Part shown: piece after piece, positions 9,113-19,006 of the stretch
Position numbering within the stretch: the stretch's first letter is position 1
Layout: every line of letters begins with the position of its first letter
Assembly (NCBI RefSeq): GCF_025685415.1
Contig: NZ_JAGSYB010000001.1
Coordinates: forward strand, 2,790,001 to 2,854,000
DNA from: Terriglobus aquaticus
Lineage (GTDB): Bacteria > Acidobacteriota > Terriglobia > Terriglobales > Acidobacteriaceae
DNA length: 64,000 nt
Direction: 5' to 3'
Notes under the pieces: model-generated
Told to the model about the DNA's origin: nothing
Seen by the model: the letters and a program-made list of their open reading frames with translations, nothing else
Databases searched by the model: none
Position numbers and translations under genes: made by a program

Positions 9113-10207
9113 TCAGGGCTGCGCCGGCACTGCCGCTCGATAGCTTTGTACCTGCTGCGCGTGCTCCGCCAGGGTCTGCGAAAACTGCGTGTGACCGGTA
9201 CGGTCCGCCACGAAGTACAGGTTGTCCGTCACTTCCGGATGCATCGCCGCCCGCAGCGCCGCAGCGCCTGGAGAACAGATCGGCCCCGGTGGCAGGCCCT
9301 TGTGCGCGTAGGTGTTGTATGGCGAGTCAAACTGCAGATCGCTGCGGTAAATCGTTCCCCGCCAGCGGCCTGACAGCATGGCCGCATAGATCACCGTCGG
9401 ATCGGTTTGCAGCGGCATGCCCTGCCGCAGCCGGTTCACAAACACGCCGGCGGCCATGGTGCGCTCGTTGTCGAAGTGCACTTCCTTTTCCACCAGCGAC
9501 GCCAGCGTCACCACATCCGCCGCTGGACGGCACTCCCCCGTGCAACTTGCCGCAGCAGGCTGCAGTCCCAGCCTGGCGGCCTGCACGTTGAAACGCTTCA
9601 CCATGGCCTGCAGCATCTGTACCGGGGTAGTCGTGTGGCTGAACAGGTAGGTGTCGGGATAGAGATACCCCTCCAGCGACGTGGCATGCGGAGACCATTG
9701 CGCGATCAGTTGCGTATTCTGCTTTGCCGCAGTCAGGAAGTCCGCGCCGGAGGCCAGCTTTGCTGCCTCGACCGCGCGCGCTATGTCGAACAGGTTGTAC
9801 CCCTCGGGAATCGTCAGCGCCCGCGTGTACACGTCACCCTGCGCAATGCGGCGATACACCTCTGCGGCGCTGGCCGGGTCGGCAAAGCGGTACTCGCCTG
9901 CCTTTAGCCGCCCGTGCTTCCATGCCCGCAGGAGCAGAAACGCATAGCGCGACCGGATGACGCCGTGCTGCTCCAGGGTCGTCGCCATGGTCTGCGCCGA
10001 GGTGCCGGGCGGCAGCTCCACAAAAGTTTCCTGCGACGGCGCAACCGGCAGAAATACCAGGCCCGCGGCAGCACCGGCAACCAGCACACACAGCAAGAAA
10101 AGCACGGCGACGAACTTCACACCCACTAATCTCTCACGAGATCGCCGCCTTTTTGCGGGCGCTGCGCGACGGCTCGGCTGGCGCCGCTTCGGGGTGCTCG
10201 CGCGCAA
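9113..10207 (-). CDS. mltG: Endolytic murein transglycosylase MltG
   Basis: MltG cuts nascent peptidoglycan strands and sets their length. A basic N-terminal tail is followed by one membrane helix (KFVAVLFLLCVLVAGAAAGLVF), a LysM-like part (FVELPPGTSAQTMATTLEQHGVI) and the YceG catalytic domain. Diagnostic motifs are EGYLYPDTY, ASLVEKE with the catalytic Glu at about residue 240, RLRQGMPLQTDPTVIYA, YNTYAHKGLPPGPI and the C-terminal FVADRTGHTQFS. The annotated start is TTG; a GTG at 10126, just before the membrane helix and behind GAGAG, is a likely alternative that would drop 27 basic residues. It follows the H1-like gene by six bases or so, suggesting one operon. Confidence 0.92.
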   Translation of the reverse strand: MRASTPKRRQPSRRAAPAKRRRSRERLVGVKFVAVLFLLCVLVAGAAAGLVFLPVAPSQETFVELPPGTSAQTMATTLEQHGVIRSRYAFLLLRAWKHGRLKAGEYRFADPASAAEVYRRIAQGDVYTRALTIPEGYNLFDIARAVEAAKLASGADFLTAAKQNTQLIAQWSPHATSLEGYLYPDTYLFSHTTTPVQMLQAMVKRFNVQAARLGLQPAAASCTGECRPAADVVTLASLVEKEVHFDNERTMAAGVFVNRLRQGMPLQTDPTVIYAAMLSGRWRGTIYRSDLQFDSPYNTYAHKGLPPGPICSPGAAALRAAMHPEVTDNLYFVADRTGHTQFSQTLAEHAQQVQSYRAAVPAQP

Positions 10208-10213
10208 GTTCGC

Positions 10214-10666
10214 CTACGCCGCCACCGCATCGCGCAACGCATCCACCTCGTACAGGTAGTCGTGCGCCGGCAATTGCTCCAGCACCTCGCGCAACTCGCC
10301 CAGCAGCGGACGGCTCGCACGCCCCCGCCGCAGCGCGTGCATCAGCGAGCACAAGCGCTCCTCATGCTGCTGCACCACCTGCATGGTGTGCAGCAGCGAA
10401 TTCAGCCCGTGCGCCAGCACCTGGGCGTCCACGGCGGTCGCAACCGCTGGAGTTCCACGGCCGGCAGACCGCCCGGCAGCACCAGGCGTCCGCTTCGGCG
10501 CAGCCGCTTTTGCCGAGACGGCCCTTTTCGAAGCTGTCCGTCCCGCGGATGCACTCTTCCCAGATAAGCTCTTCTTTGCCGCATTTCCAGGCACGGCCTT
10601 CGAGCCGCTCGACCGCCCTGCGGCCTTCCGTCCCGTTGTTGCCTTCTTCGCTACTGTCTTCGCCAT
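10214..10666 (-). CDS. Histone H1-like Ala/Lys-rich N-tail fused to a small helical domain
   Basis: The predicted protein has 150 residues. The start ATG at 10666 is preceded by AGAGAG at good distance. Residues ~1-70 are a low-complexity Ala/Lys/Arg/Ser/Gly tail (AKTVAKKATTGRKAAG-like) that resembles the C-terminal tail of bacterial H1-like proteins such as HctB or AlgP. Residues ~75-150 form a helical domain (HGLNSLLHTMQVVQQHEERL, then LREVLEQLPAHDYLYEVDALRDA) that I do not recognise. The tail could bind DNA or another polyanion. Its position just upstream of mltG is unusual for a nucleoid protein. Confidence 0.7.
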   Translation of the reverse strand: MAKTVAKKATTGRKAAGRSSGSKAVPGNAAKKSLSGKSASAGRTASKRAVSAKAAAPKRTPGAAGRSAGRGTPAVATAVDAQVLAHGLNSLLHTMQVVQQHEERLCSLMHALRRGRASRPLLGELREVLEQLPAHDYLYEVDALRDAVAA

Positions 10667-10748
10667 AGGTTGACTCTCTTGTAAATAGGATGCGGGTTGC
10701 ACCAGAAGAAGTGCATCGCTGCTTCCGCCCCGCTGCTAGACTGCGCCC

Positions 10749-12413
10749 ATGCTTCGATCTGCTGCGGCTCTGCTTTGCCTTGCTACCGCCTCCGCCTGCC
10801 TCGCCCAGACCACCACTACGGCGCTCAACCCAACACTGCAGCAGCAGATCGAGACCATCACGCAGGAGCCCGCCGTCGTCCGCGCCCATTGGGGCGTGTC
10901 CGTCACCACGCTGAGCGGCGCGCCCATCGCCACGCTGAACGATGGCCAGTTCTTCCAGCCCGCCAGCAACACCAAGCTGTTCACTACCGCCACTGTTTCC
11001 GCCCTGGTGCCGTTGGACACGCGCCTGCACACGCGCTTGCTCGCCGTGGGTACCGGCCTCCGCGACGGCGTTCTGCAGGGTGACCTGATCCTGCGGGGTG
11101 GTGGCGATGCTAACTTCTCTGGCCGGCCTGTTCCGTACCGGCCGCTCAAGCCCGGCGAAAAGGAACCGCCACGCCCGGAACTCCGCTACATCGACGAACT
11201 CGCAGACCGTATCCAGCAGCAGGGTATTCGCAGCATCCAGGGCGACATCCGCGGCGACGACAGCCTGCTGGCCTACCAGCCCTACCCACCGGACTGGTCG
11301 CTGGATGACATGGTCTGGTACTACGGCGCGCCGATCACCAGCCTGATGATCGCGGATAACTCCATCGACATCACCGTCACACCCGGCAAACAGCAGCCCG
11401 GGCAGCCCACGTACGACACGCCGTCGATCCATCTGAATCCCGACCTGTCCTACTACGAATTCGACACACACGACCTGAAAACCGTACCGGGCGCGCCCAC
11501 CCGCATCGACTTCGATCGCATGCCGGGCAGCCGCGTGCTGCACCTGCGCGGCACCATCGCGCCCGACGCAGCCCCTTCCACGGAGAGCATCAGCATTGAC
11601 GATCCCGCCGAGTACGCCGCCCTTGCCCTGAAGCGCGCGCTGGAACAGCGGGGCATCACCGTCACCGGCCAGGCGGTCGCGAAGCACGGTCCGCTCGCCG
11701 GCTTACAGCGCGACGACCTGGTAGAGGCCAGCATCGCGGGCAAGACAACCTCCACCAGCCCTCTACGGCCCGCCGTGACCGTGCCCGACGCCGGCGGAAA
11801 CACGCCCATGTTTGGCTCCGCCGAATGCACGCGTCTGCAAGCCGCGGGCAGCGTCGCCTGCGTCGTCGCCGACCACGTAGGACTTCCGTTGGCCGACGAC
11901 ATCGTTGTGACCAACAAGGTCTCGCAGAATCAACATGCCGATCTTCTGCTGCGCATGCTGCCGCTGGAGTTGAACCAGGGCGCAGCAACGACCGCCAACG
12001 GCGCCATGCTCGAGCGGCGCTTCCTGACCGAGCAGGCCGACATCGACCCGCGAGACTTCTACTTCAACGACGGCTCCGGCATGTCCGGCCACAACATCGT
12101 CACGCCACGAGCCATCACGCAGCTGCTGCGTTACGCCAGCACGCAGCCCTGGGGAGCGCAGTGGAAGGCATCGCTTCCCGTCGGTGGAGTCGATGGCTCA
12201 CTGCGTTCGCGCTTCCCGAACGAGCCACTGAAGAACCACGTCTTCGCGAAAACCGGAACGCTCGGCGAAGTGCACGCGCTGAGCGGCTACCTGGACTGCA
12301 GAAGCGGACAGACCGTCGTGTTCAGCCTGATGGTCAACACCCACACCCCGCTGAACAACGACGATCTGAAAGCGATGGACCGCATCGTAGCCTCCATCGC
12401 CGCGGCGGAGTAG
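10749..12413 (+). CDS. dacB: D-alanyl-D-alanine carboxypeptidase/endopeptidase (PBP4, peptidase S13)
   Basis: The predicted protein has 554 residues with a signal peptide ending near CLAQ. It has the three S13 active-site elements: the SxxK motif SNTK (Ser73, Lys76), the GSGMSGHN block that matches the GSGLSRHN region of E. coli PBP4, and the KTG triad near residue 501 (AKTGTLGEV). The long insert between SxxK and the second motif, which holds domains II and III of PBP4, is present. The enzyme trims D-Ala and cleaves peptide cross-links in the periplasm. It is divergent from the mltG unit, so two wall-remodelling functions share an intergenic region. Confidence 0.93.
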   Translation: MLRSAAALLCLATASACLAQTTTTALNPTLQQQIETITQEPAVVRAHWGVSVTTLSGAPIATLNDGQFFQPASNTKLFTTATVSALVPLDTRLHTRLLAVGTGLRDGVLQGDLILRGGGDANFSGRPVPYRPLKPGEKEPPRPELRYIDELADRIQQQGIRSIQGDIRGDDSLLAYQPYPPDWSLDDMVWYYGAPITSLMIADNSIDITVTPGKQQPGQPTYDTPSIHLNPDLSYYEFDTHDLKTVPGAPTRIDFDRMPGSRVLHLRGTIAPDAAPSTESISIDDPAEYAALALKRALEQRGITVTGQAVAKHGPLAGLQRDDLVEASIAGKTTSTSPLRPAVTVPDAGGNTPMFGSAECTRLQAAGSVACVVADHVGLPLADDIVVTNKVSQNQHADLLLRMLPLELNQGAATTANGAMLERRFLTEQADIDPRDFYFNDGSGMSGHNIVTPRAITQLLRYASTQPWGAQWKASLPVGGVDGSLRSRFPNEPLKNHVFAKTGTLGEVHALSGYLDCRSGQTVVFSLMVNTHTPLNNDDLKAMDRIVASIAAAE

Positions 12414-12423
12414 CGCTCGCCGG

Positions 12424-14685
12424 CTACTTCACGCGCTCCAGCACCACCGCGGTCGAGTCGTAATCGCCAACCATGCTCAACGCCACTCCCGAGCCCATCA
12501 GCACCGCTCCGCTCACCGTCGCGTCGCCGTGGTACTTCGCCGCATCCAGCGCGCGCACACGATACATCGCCTTCGCGTCCAGCCCCAGCAGGCGCACCGG
12601 AGGATAGGCCACGCCCAGCCGCTGCGAGTGCAGGTACGCCATCAGCACGGCCTGCGATCCGTCGCGCGACACATACTCCACCTGCGTCGCGTCACGATCG
12701 GTGGGCGGAGCCAGCCGATAGAGATCGCCCTGCTGCACGGTGTTGCGGATGCTCTTGTAGAACGCGGTCAGCTTCGCCCCCAACGCCATGTCGTCGTCGC
12801 TGAATTTGTTCAGGTTGTTGCCTATGCCCAGCGCGCCCTGCATGGCCACGAGGAAGCGGTACTGCAGCGGAACGAAGCGGCGATCGTAGTTCGGTACATC
12901 CGTCGTCCACGCCGCCATGACCTGCGGCGTGTAGGCCTGCGTAAAGCCGTACTGAATGTCCAAGCGGTCCAGCGCGTCGGTGTTATCGCTGGTCCACACC
13001 TCATCCGTGCGCTCCAGAATGCCCAGGTCGACACGGCCGCCGCCAGACGCGCATGACTCAATCTCCAGCTTCGGATGCTTCGCGCGCAGCCGGTCAATCA
13101 CGTCGTACAGGTTGCGCACGTACTGCACGTAGATCGCTTTCTCGGCATCCGGATTGCGATGCGCGGCACTCGACCCGGGCGCACCTTCCCATCCCGCCTC
13201 GGTCCAGTTGCGGTTGTAATCCCACTTCAGGTACGCAATGTCGTTCTCGCTGACCAGCTTGTCGAGCCAGTTGAACATCCACTCCTTCACGTCCGGCCGC
13301 GCCAGGTTCAGCACCAATTGGTTGCGCGCCTCGGTGTGCTGCCGGTCGGGAAACTGCATCGCCCACTCGGGATGCGCGCGGTACAGGTCGCTGTTCGGGT
13401 TCACCATCTCCGGCTCCACCCAGATGCCGAAGTCCATGCCCAGTGAATGCACGTGATCGATCAGCGGCTTCAGCCCGTGCGGAAACTTCTGCGGGTTCAC
13501 CGTCCAGTCGCCCAGGCCGCGGTGGTCGTCGTTGCGCTGCCCGAACCAGCCGTCATCCACCACGAAGCGCTCCACGCCCAGCTTCGCCGCTTTGTCCGCC
13601 AGCGCGATCTGCATCTGGTCGGTGAAGGTCATCTCCGTCGCTTCCCAACTGTTGAACAGGATCTTGCGTGGCGGAGGTGGCTGCCGGGTTGCGGATCGGT
13701 GTGGCAGAATCTCATCCGTTTGGAACCGGTGCAGCACGCGTGACGCCTCGCCGTGTCCACCATCCGTGTAGCCCGCGTAAAACTTGGGCGTCTCCAGCGA
13801 CTCACCCGGCTGCAACTGGTAGCCGAAGTCGAAGGGGTTGTAGCCACCTGTCACCTTCACCATGTGCAGGCTGGTATCGTCCACGGCGATGCGCCACGAT
13901 CCGCTGTAGCCCAGCTCGCCAAACCACACCGGCCCCGCAGTCTCGGTCGTCTCGTCCGTGCGGCCGAACGCAAACCAGGGATTCGCGCGTTGCGAGGTCG
14001 ATCCTTTGCGGCTCTCCAGCACGCGCTCTCCCGCCTGCACGCGTTCCTCGTGCAGTTGGAACTCGCCGGCCCACATGCCGGTGAGCCATCGCATGCTGTA
14101 GCTCGATTTGTCCGTTTCCGGATACGCCGGCAGCGTCCACGTTGCGCTGGCCGCCTGTTCGATCTGCACCGGCGCCTTGCCCGAATTCTCAATGCGCGAC
14201 CAGCGCGCGATCACACCCTCAGGGAACGCCTTGTAATACAGGTGCACGCGCACAGGCTGCGCGGTGTCCTTCAGCACAATCTCAAGCTGGTCGGCCGAAG
14301 TCTTCGCCGACTCATACTTCAGGATCAGCGTGCGGTCGCCGTTGGGCGAATCGGCCTTCAGCGCCGACTCGGTGAACAGCCCCTCACCCCACGCCGGGTA
14401 TTCCAGCGGCGTGGTGCCAATGGGAGGATCGACCGACGCACGCTCCGGGTGCATCTTCGCCGCGGGCAGCGTCGCGTCCGCGGGCAGGTGCGGCCCCCAG
14501 TACATCGACTGCAGCATGCCCTGGTCGTTCACACCAACGGCGTACGTCATGCGGCCCGCGTCCAGAAACCACTCGTGGCCGGCCGCGTTCTCATGCACCG
14601 CAACCTGCGCGTGCACGGCCAGCGGAGCCAGGGCAGACAGGAGAACGACAGGCACAACCGCCGCACATAAACGTATACAAGACAT
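12424..14685 (-). CDS. GH36 alpha-galactosidase, secreted
   Basis: This enzyme hydrolyses alpha-galactosides such as raffinose-family sugars or galactomannan side chains. The ATG at 14685 is chosen because the signal peptide (SCIRLCAAVVPVVLLSALAPLAVHAQ region) begins there; 753 residues is normal for the family. The N-terminal beta-supersandwich is followed by the barrel with FVVDDGWFGQRND, the nucleophile Asp489 in LKWDYNRN and the acid/base Asp567 in WTSDNTDALDR, plus SCASGGGRVD. It is convergent with dacB with only ten bases between the stop codons, so the two transcripts may overlap. It lies downstream of the SDR on the same strand. Confidence 0.95.
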   Translation of the reverse strand: MSCIRLCAAVVPVVLLSALAPLAVHAQVAVHENAAGHEWFLDAGRMTYAVGVNDQGMLQSMYWGPHLPADATLPAAKMHPERASVDPPIGTTPLEYPAWGEGLFTESALKADSPNGDRTLILKYESAKTSADQLEIVLKDTAQPVRVHLYYKAFPEGVIARWSRIENSGKAPVQIEQAASATWTLPAYPETDKSSYSMRWLTGMWAGEFQLHEERVQAGERVLESRKGSTSQRANPWFAFGRTDETTETAGPVWFGELGYSGSWRIAVDDTSLHMVKVTGGYNPFDFGYQLQPGESLETPKFYAGYTDGGHGEASRVLHRFQTDEILPHRSATRQPPPPRKILFNSWEATEMTFTDQMQIALADKAAKLGVERFVVDDGWFGQRNDDHRGLGDWTVNPQKFPHGLKPLIDHVHSLGMDFGIWVEPEMVNPNSDLYRAHPEWAMQFPDRQHTEARNQLVLNLARPDVKEWMFNWLDKLVSENDIAYLKWDYNRNWTEAGWEGAPGSSAAHRNPDAEKAIYVQYVRNLYDVIDRLRAKHPKLEIESCASGGGRVDLGILERTDEVWTSDNTDALDRLDIQYGFTQAYTPQVMAAWTTDVPNYDRRFVPLQYRFLVAMQGALGIGNNLNKFSDDDMALGAKLTAFYKSIRNTVQQGDLYRLAPPTDRDATQVEYVSRDGSQAVLMAYLHSQRLGVAYPPVRLLGLDAKAMYRVRALDAAKYHGDATVSGAVLMGSGVALSMVGDYDSTAVVLERVK

Positions 14686-14744
14686 GCCAAAAACTGTAAC
14701 GCGCCGAAGGGATCTCCGGCGCGTCGACTTCAGCGGAACTCTGT

Positions 14745-15485
14745 TTAGCGCAAGCCACCGGCAGCGACGACAACCTCGCCCGTGATCCACGCCGAGTCGT
14801 CCGAGGCGAAGAACGTGGCAGCGCGGCCGATGTCGCTTGGCTGTCCCACGCGGCCCAGCGGCGTCTGTGGCGTCAGCGTTTCAAAGAACTCGGTGAAGCC
14901 TGCAGCACCCTCGGTGACCACCGGCCCGGGGTTCAGGCTGTTCACGCGAATCTTCTTGGGCCCCAGTTCCTTGCTCAGCGCAACCGTGATCGAATCTACC
15001 GCGCCCTTGGTCGCCGAGTACACCGCGGCATTCGCTGAGGCATTGCGGCCCACCAGCGAACCAATGTTGATGATCGATCCACCCGTCTCCGGAAACAGCG
15101 GCACGACGGCCTGCGTGGTCAGCAGCAGACCCAGCACGTTGGTGTCAAAAATGCGATGGAAGAGTTCGGGCGTAGTCTGCTCCAGCGGCGCAAACTGGTA
15201 AACCCCGGCGTTGTTGACCAGCACATCCACCCGGCCGCCAAATGCCGCTTTCGTGCCCTCGACCAGCTTCGCGATCTCTTCCGGCTTCGACACGTTCGCA
15301 CCCACGGCAACCGCCTTGCCGCCGGCATCGGTGATGCGCTTCACCACCTTGTCGGCGCCGTCCTTGGACGAAGCGTAGTTCACCACCACGCTCGCGCCCT
15401 CGCGGCCCAGTTCCTCTGCGATGCTCGCACCAATTCCCTTTGACGCGCCGGTCACGATCGCGATCTTGCCATTCAGCTTGCCCAT
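14745..15485 (-). CDS. SDR family oxidoreductase (glucose 1-dehydrogenase/FabG-like)
   Basis: The predicted protein has 246 residues. The ATG at 15485 follows an AGGAGG ribosome binding site; longer upstream starts are possible but unsupported. It carries TGASKGIG, NNAGVY, the catalytic Ser in IINIGSL, YSATK and a SDDSAWITGEV C-terminus. This subgroup, often annotated as glucose 1-dehydrogenase or 3-oxoacyl reductase, frequently sits next to TetR-type regulators and reduces varied carbonyls. A 28-bp palindrome at 15566-15593 occupies the promoter region, so expression is probably repressor-controlled, though no regulator gene is adjacent. The real substrate is unknown. Confidence 0.9.
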   Translation of the reverse strand: MGKLNGKIAIVTGASKGIGASIAEELGREGASVVVNYASSKDGADKVVKRITDAGGKAVAVGANVSKPEEIAKLVEGTKAAFGGRVDVLVNNAGVYQFAPLEQTTPELFHRIFDTNVLGLLLTTQAVVPLFPETGGSIINIGSLVGRNASANAAVYSATKGAVDSITVALSKELGPKKIRVNSLNPGPVVTEGAAGFTEFFETLTPQTPLGRVGQPSDIGRAATFFASDDSAWITGEVVVAAGGLR

Positions 15486-15565
15486 AACCTGTTCCTCCTG
15501 GCGGGACTGCGACTCCGCGTCGCGTCTCCTGCACACCTGAACAGATGGGTGGTTCCGAGGCAGCG

Positions 15566-15593
15566 ATTCAAACATTCTTTTGAATGTTTGAAT
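15566..15593. promoter_or_regulatory. Perfect 12-bp inverted repeat, probable TetR-type operator
   Basis: The arms ATTCAAACATTC (15566-15577) and its exact complement (15582-15593) surround a TTTT spacer. It lies 81 bases upstream of the SDR start and 114 bases downstream of glpD. No T-run follows the repeat in the glpD transcription direction, so it is a poor terminator. The length and symmetry fit a dimeric repressor site, and the centre-to-arm layout resembles TetR-family operators. Confidence 0.6.
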
Positions 15594-15706
15594 ATGGGAA
15601 GTTAGCGGCACTCTGGCCGGGATCAGCGTTAGACGCGCTTCTTTTTGCATCGGTGAAGCGGGGTGTCGCATCGCCCGTTACGAACCTACGCAGCGGCAGG
15701 CTGACT

Positions 15707-17281
15707 TTAGGCGGAGGGAAGGTATTGCTTCGCCAATGCTGTGAACGCCGACACCTGCTCCCGCTGCCAGGCCTCGTCGCGCCCCAGCTCCTTTGCGAGC
15801 AATCCCGCCACCTTCGGAGCAATCGCGATGGCCGCCCGGGCATTCAGCAAGAGGGCTCGAGTACGCCGCGCCAGCGCATCGTCCACCGTGCGGCTCATCT
15901 CCTCACGCGCGGCCCACACAATCTCCGCCGCAAGATACGGCAGTTCCGGGTGCAGTCGCTCGGCCAGATCCGGTGAACCAGCAGCCAGCGAGCGAATCGC
16001 GTCGGCGTCCGCACCGTACACGCTCAGGTCATCGCTCTCGGCCACACCCTCGCGCCATCCGTGGATCTTCAGGTCCGCCGTCTTGCACGCCACGTCGGGC
16101 AACTTGCCCAGCGTGGCCGCATGATTCACCGTGTCCTCTGCCATGTGACGATACGTCGTCCACTTGCCGCCGACGATCGTCAGCAGACCGCTGCCATCGA
16201 TGTGAATCGTGTGGTCGCGCGACAGCGCACTCGTCTTCGACGAATCGCTGCCCGCCGCCTTCACCAGCGGCCGAATGCCCACATAGATGGAGAGAACATC
16301 GCTTCGCGAAGGCTTGCGGCTCAAGTACTCGCCCGCCGTGCCCAGCACAAACTCGATCTCTTCTTCCAGCGGCTTCGGCTCATAGCTCGGCGCATCGATC
16401 GGCGTATCCGTCGTTCCGACCACCGTGTGCCCGTGCCACGGAATTGCAAACATCACGCGGCCGTCGCTGGTGCGCGGCACCATGATCGCGTTGTTGCCAC
16501 GCAGAAAGCTCTTCTCCAACACCAGGTGAATGCCCTGTGACGGAGACACCATGCCCTCCGCGCCCGGCTCGGCCATGCGCCGCACTTCGTCCGTGAAAAT
16601 GCCGGTCGCGTTCACTACGCACTTCGCATTCACTGTGACGCGCTCGCCGGTCTCACGGTCTTCCAGTTCCACGCCGTTCACAAAGCCATCGCCATCGCGC
16701 TGCAGTCCCACTGCCGCGCAGTAGTTCAGCACCGTCGCGCCGTGGTCGGCCGCGGTCATTACCAGGTGCATCAGCAACCGCGTGTCGTCGAACTGCCCAT
16801 CGTGATACACCACGCCACCGCGCAGGCCCTCCTGCTCAATCGTCGGCAGCCGTTTCAGCGTCTCTTCGCGGCTCAGAATCTTCGACCGGCCAAAGGAATA
16901 CTTCACCGCCAGCAGGTCATAGATCTTCATGCCAATGCCGTAGAACGGAGCCTCCCACCATGAGTAGTTCGGGACCACAAACTCCAGGTCATGCACCAGG
17001 TGGGGAGCGTTCTGCCGCAACAGGCCCCGCTCCTTCAGCGCCTCCATCACCAGGCTCACGTTGCCCTGCTCCAGGTAGCGCACGCCGCCGTGTACCAGCT
17101 TGGTCGACCGCGACGACGTGCCTTTCCCGAAGTCCTCGCGCTCCACCAGCAACGTCGCATAGCCGCGCAACGCCGCGTCCACCGCCACACCGGCGCCGGT
17201 GGCCCCGCCGCCAATCACTACCACGTCCCACGGCTCCGCACCGCGCTCCCGCACCGCCCGCACCATCGTGTCGCGATTCAT
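15707..17281 (-). CDS. glpD: Aerobic glycerol-3-phosphate dehydrogenase
   Basis: This FAD enzyme oxidises sn-glycerol 3-phosphate to dihydroxyacetone phosphate and passes electrons to quinone at the inner membrane. The predicted protein has 524 residues. The FAD-binding Rossmann motif (VVIGGGATGAGVAVDAALRG) is near residue 22, followed by the family signature GTSSRSTKLVHGGVRYLE and the later IVGGKWTTYR. The C-terminal domain has the DDALARRTRALLLNA segment typical of GlpD. The start lies 42 bases behind the stop of glpK on the same strand, so the two probably form a glycerol-use operon. No glpF or glpR is visible here. Confidence 0.96.
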   Translation of the reverse strand: MNRDTMVRAVRERGAEPWDVVVIGGGATGAGVAVDAALRGYATLLVEREDFGKGTSSRSTKLVHGGVRYLEQGNVSLVMEALKERGLLRQNAPHLVHDLEFVVPNYSWWEAPFYGIGMKIYDLLAVKYSFGRSKILSREETLKRLPTIEQEGLRGGVVYHDGQFDDTRLLMHLVMTAADHGATVLNYCAAVGLQRDGDGFVNGVELEDRETGERVTVNAKCVVNATGIFTDEVRRMAEPGAEGMVSPSQGIHLVLEKSFLRGNNAIMVPRTSDGRVMFAIPWHGHTVVGTTDTPIDAPSYEPKPLEEEIEFVLGTAGEYLSRKPSRSDVLSIYVGIRPLVKAAGSDSSKTSALSRDHTIHIDGSGLLTIVGGKWTTYRHMAEDTVNHAATLGKLPDVACKTADLKIHGWREGVAESDDLSVYGADADAIRSLAAGSPDLAERLHPELPYLAAEIVWAAREEMSRTVDDALARRTRALLLNARAAIAIAPKVAGLLAKELGRDEAWQREQVSAFTALAKQYLPSA

Positions 17282-17323
17282 CTCAAGCCCTCTTCCTGTC
17301 TGATGCCGTCAGCACAACACGGC

Positions 17324-18844
17324 CTATGCCGCCGCGTTCCAGCCCTTCGCGCGCTCGACAGCCTTCTGCCAGCGCGCGTACAGCTTGTCCGTGCTTTGCC
17401 TATCACGCGGCTCAAAGCGGGTTCCCGGCACCTGTTCCTGCTGAATCGACTCCAGCCCACCCCACACCCCGGTCGCGATGCCCGCCAGGTACGCCGCACC
17501 CATGGCGGTCGTCTCCAGGCATGCGGGACGCACAACCGGCACCTGCAACAGGTCCGCCTGGAACTGCATCAGCGTATCGTTGGCCGTGGCGCCGCCATCC
17601 ACGCGCAGCTCCTTCAGCGGAGCGGGCGTGTCCGCATCCATCGCTTTCAACACGTCGGCCACCTGCAGCGCGATGCTCTCCAGCGCGGCGCGCGCAACGT
17701 GCCCGGCCGTGGTGCCACGGCCCATGCCCAGCAGTGTGCCCGTCGCGTACGGGTCCCAGTGCGGCGCGCCCAGCCCCGTGAATGCAGGCACAAACACCAC
17801 GCCACCGCTGTCTGGCACGCTGCAGGCCAGCGCTTCCACATCGCTGCTCTTTTGAATCAGCCCCAGACCGTCGCGCAGCCATTGCACCACCGCGCCACCA
17901 ATGAACACCGAGCCTTCCAGCGCATACTCGGGCTTGCGTTCCAGCGAACACGTCAGCGTGGTCAGCAGCCGCTGCTCACTCAGCCGGAACGCGTCGCCGA
18001 TGTGCTGCAGCAGAAAACATCCCGTACCGTAAGTGTTCTTCGCATCGCCTGGCCGCGTGCACATTTGTCCAAACAGCGCACTCTGCTGATCGCCCGCGAT
18101 GCCGGCAATCTCAATGCCCTCCAGGCCGAGCGTAGTACTCACCGGCCCCAGCGCTTCGCTCGACCACACCACCTCCGGCATCATCGACCGCGGCACGCGC
18201 AACAGCCGCAGCAGCTCGTCGTCCCAGCGGTCTTCCACGATGTTGTAGAGCAGCGTGCGCGAAGCATTCGTGCGATCCGTCACATGCCGCTTGCCGCTCG
18301 TCAGGTTCCAGATCAGCCAGCTATCGATGGTGCCAAAGGCCAGCTCGCCGCGCTCCGCCTTCTCCCGCGCGCCAGCAACGTTGTCCAGGATCCACGCCAC
18401 CTTGGTACCGCTGAAGTACGGGTCCAGCCGCAGACCGCTGCGCCGCCGCACCTCGTCTTCTGCACCGTCGCGGGTCAACTGCTCGCACTGCGCTGCGGTC
18501 CGTCGGTCCTGCCACACAATCGCGTTGTACACCGGCTTGCCCGTCGCGCGCTCCCACACCACGGCCGTCTCGCGCTGGTTGGTGATGCCGAGCGCGGCCA
18601 CATCGCGCGGCCGAATACCCGCACGCCCCAGCACCTCCACCGCCGCGCTCAATTGGCTGGTCAGGATCTCAAACGGGTCGTGCTCTACCCAGCCCTGCGT
18701 GCCCGTGGGACCGCCGCGCGACGCCTCGGGAAAGATCTGCCGAAACTCATGCTGTGCCGTTCCCCGAATCGCTCCGGCCTTGTCAAACAGAATCGCCCGC
18801 GAGCTCGTCGTTCCTTGGTCCAGCGCCAACACAAGTTCAGCCAT
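17324..18844 (-). CDS. glpK: Glycerol kinase
   Basis: This enzyme phosphorylates glycerol with ATP, the entry step to the GlpD reaction. The ATG at 18844 is preceded by GGGAGAGA and gives 506 residues, the usual length. Motifs are [15 protein letters not shown] at the N-terminus, [53 protein letters not shown] and the C-terminal [18 protein letters not shown]. All belong to the FGGY kinase glycerol subgroup. It is the first gene of the glpK-glpD pair. Confidence 0.97.
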   Translation of the reverse strand: MAELVLALDQGTTSSRAILFDKAGAIRGTAQHEFRQIFPEASRGGPTGTQGWVEHDPFEILTSQLSAAVEVLGRAGIRPRDVAALGITNQRETAVVWERATGKPVYNAIVWQDRRTAAQCEQLTRDGAEDEVRRRSGLRLDPYFSGTKVAWILDNVAGAREKAERGELAFGTIDSWLIWNLTSGKRHVTDRTNASRTLLYNIVEDRWDDELLRLLRVPRSMMPEVVWSSEALGPVSTTLGLEGIEIAGIAGDQQSALFGQMCTRPGDAKNTYGTGCFLLQHIGDAFRLSEQRLLTTLTCSLERKPEYALEGSVFIGGAVVQWLRDGLGLIQKSSDVEALACSVPDSGGVVFVPAFTGLGAPHWDPYATGTLLGMGRGTTAGHVARAALESIALQVADVLKAMDADTPAPLKELRVDGGATANDTLMQFQADLLQVPVVRPACLETTAMGAAYLAGIATGVWGGLESIQQEQVPGTRFEPRDRQSTDKLYARWQKAVERAKGWNAAA

Positions 18845-19006
18845 GCATCTCTCCCATTTACCGGCGCCGCCACCCGGCGCCGATTGCCGCCCCAACATAC
18901 CACCGCGCTTGCCACCGCCGCCACAGCAGGCAAAGGCGCCCAACAACGCATCGCTCGGCCCTTAGTCGCTTGCCGCCACACTGCAGCCCCTGTACTTTCT
19001 TGAAAG

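Noticed and set aside
16991-19003. 670-residue open frame antisense to glpD and glpK
   Set aside because: His/Arg/Gln-rich antisense shadow with no motif; glpK and glpD are certain.
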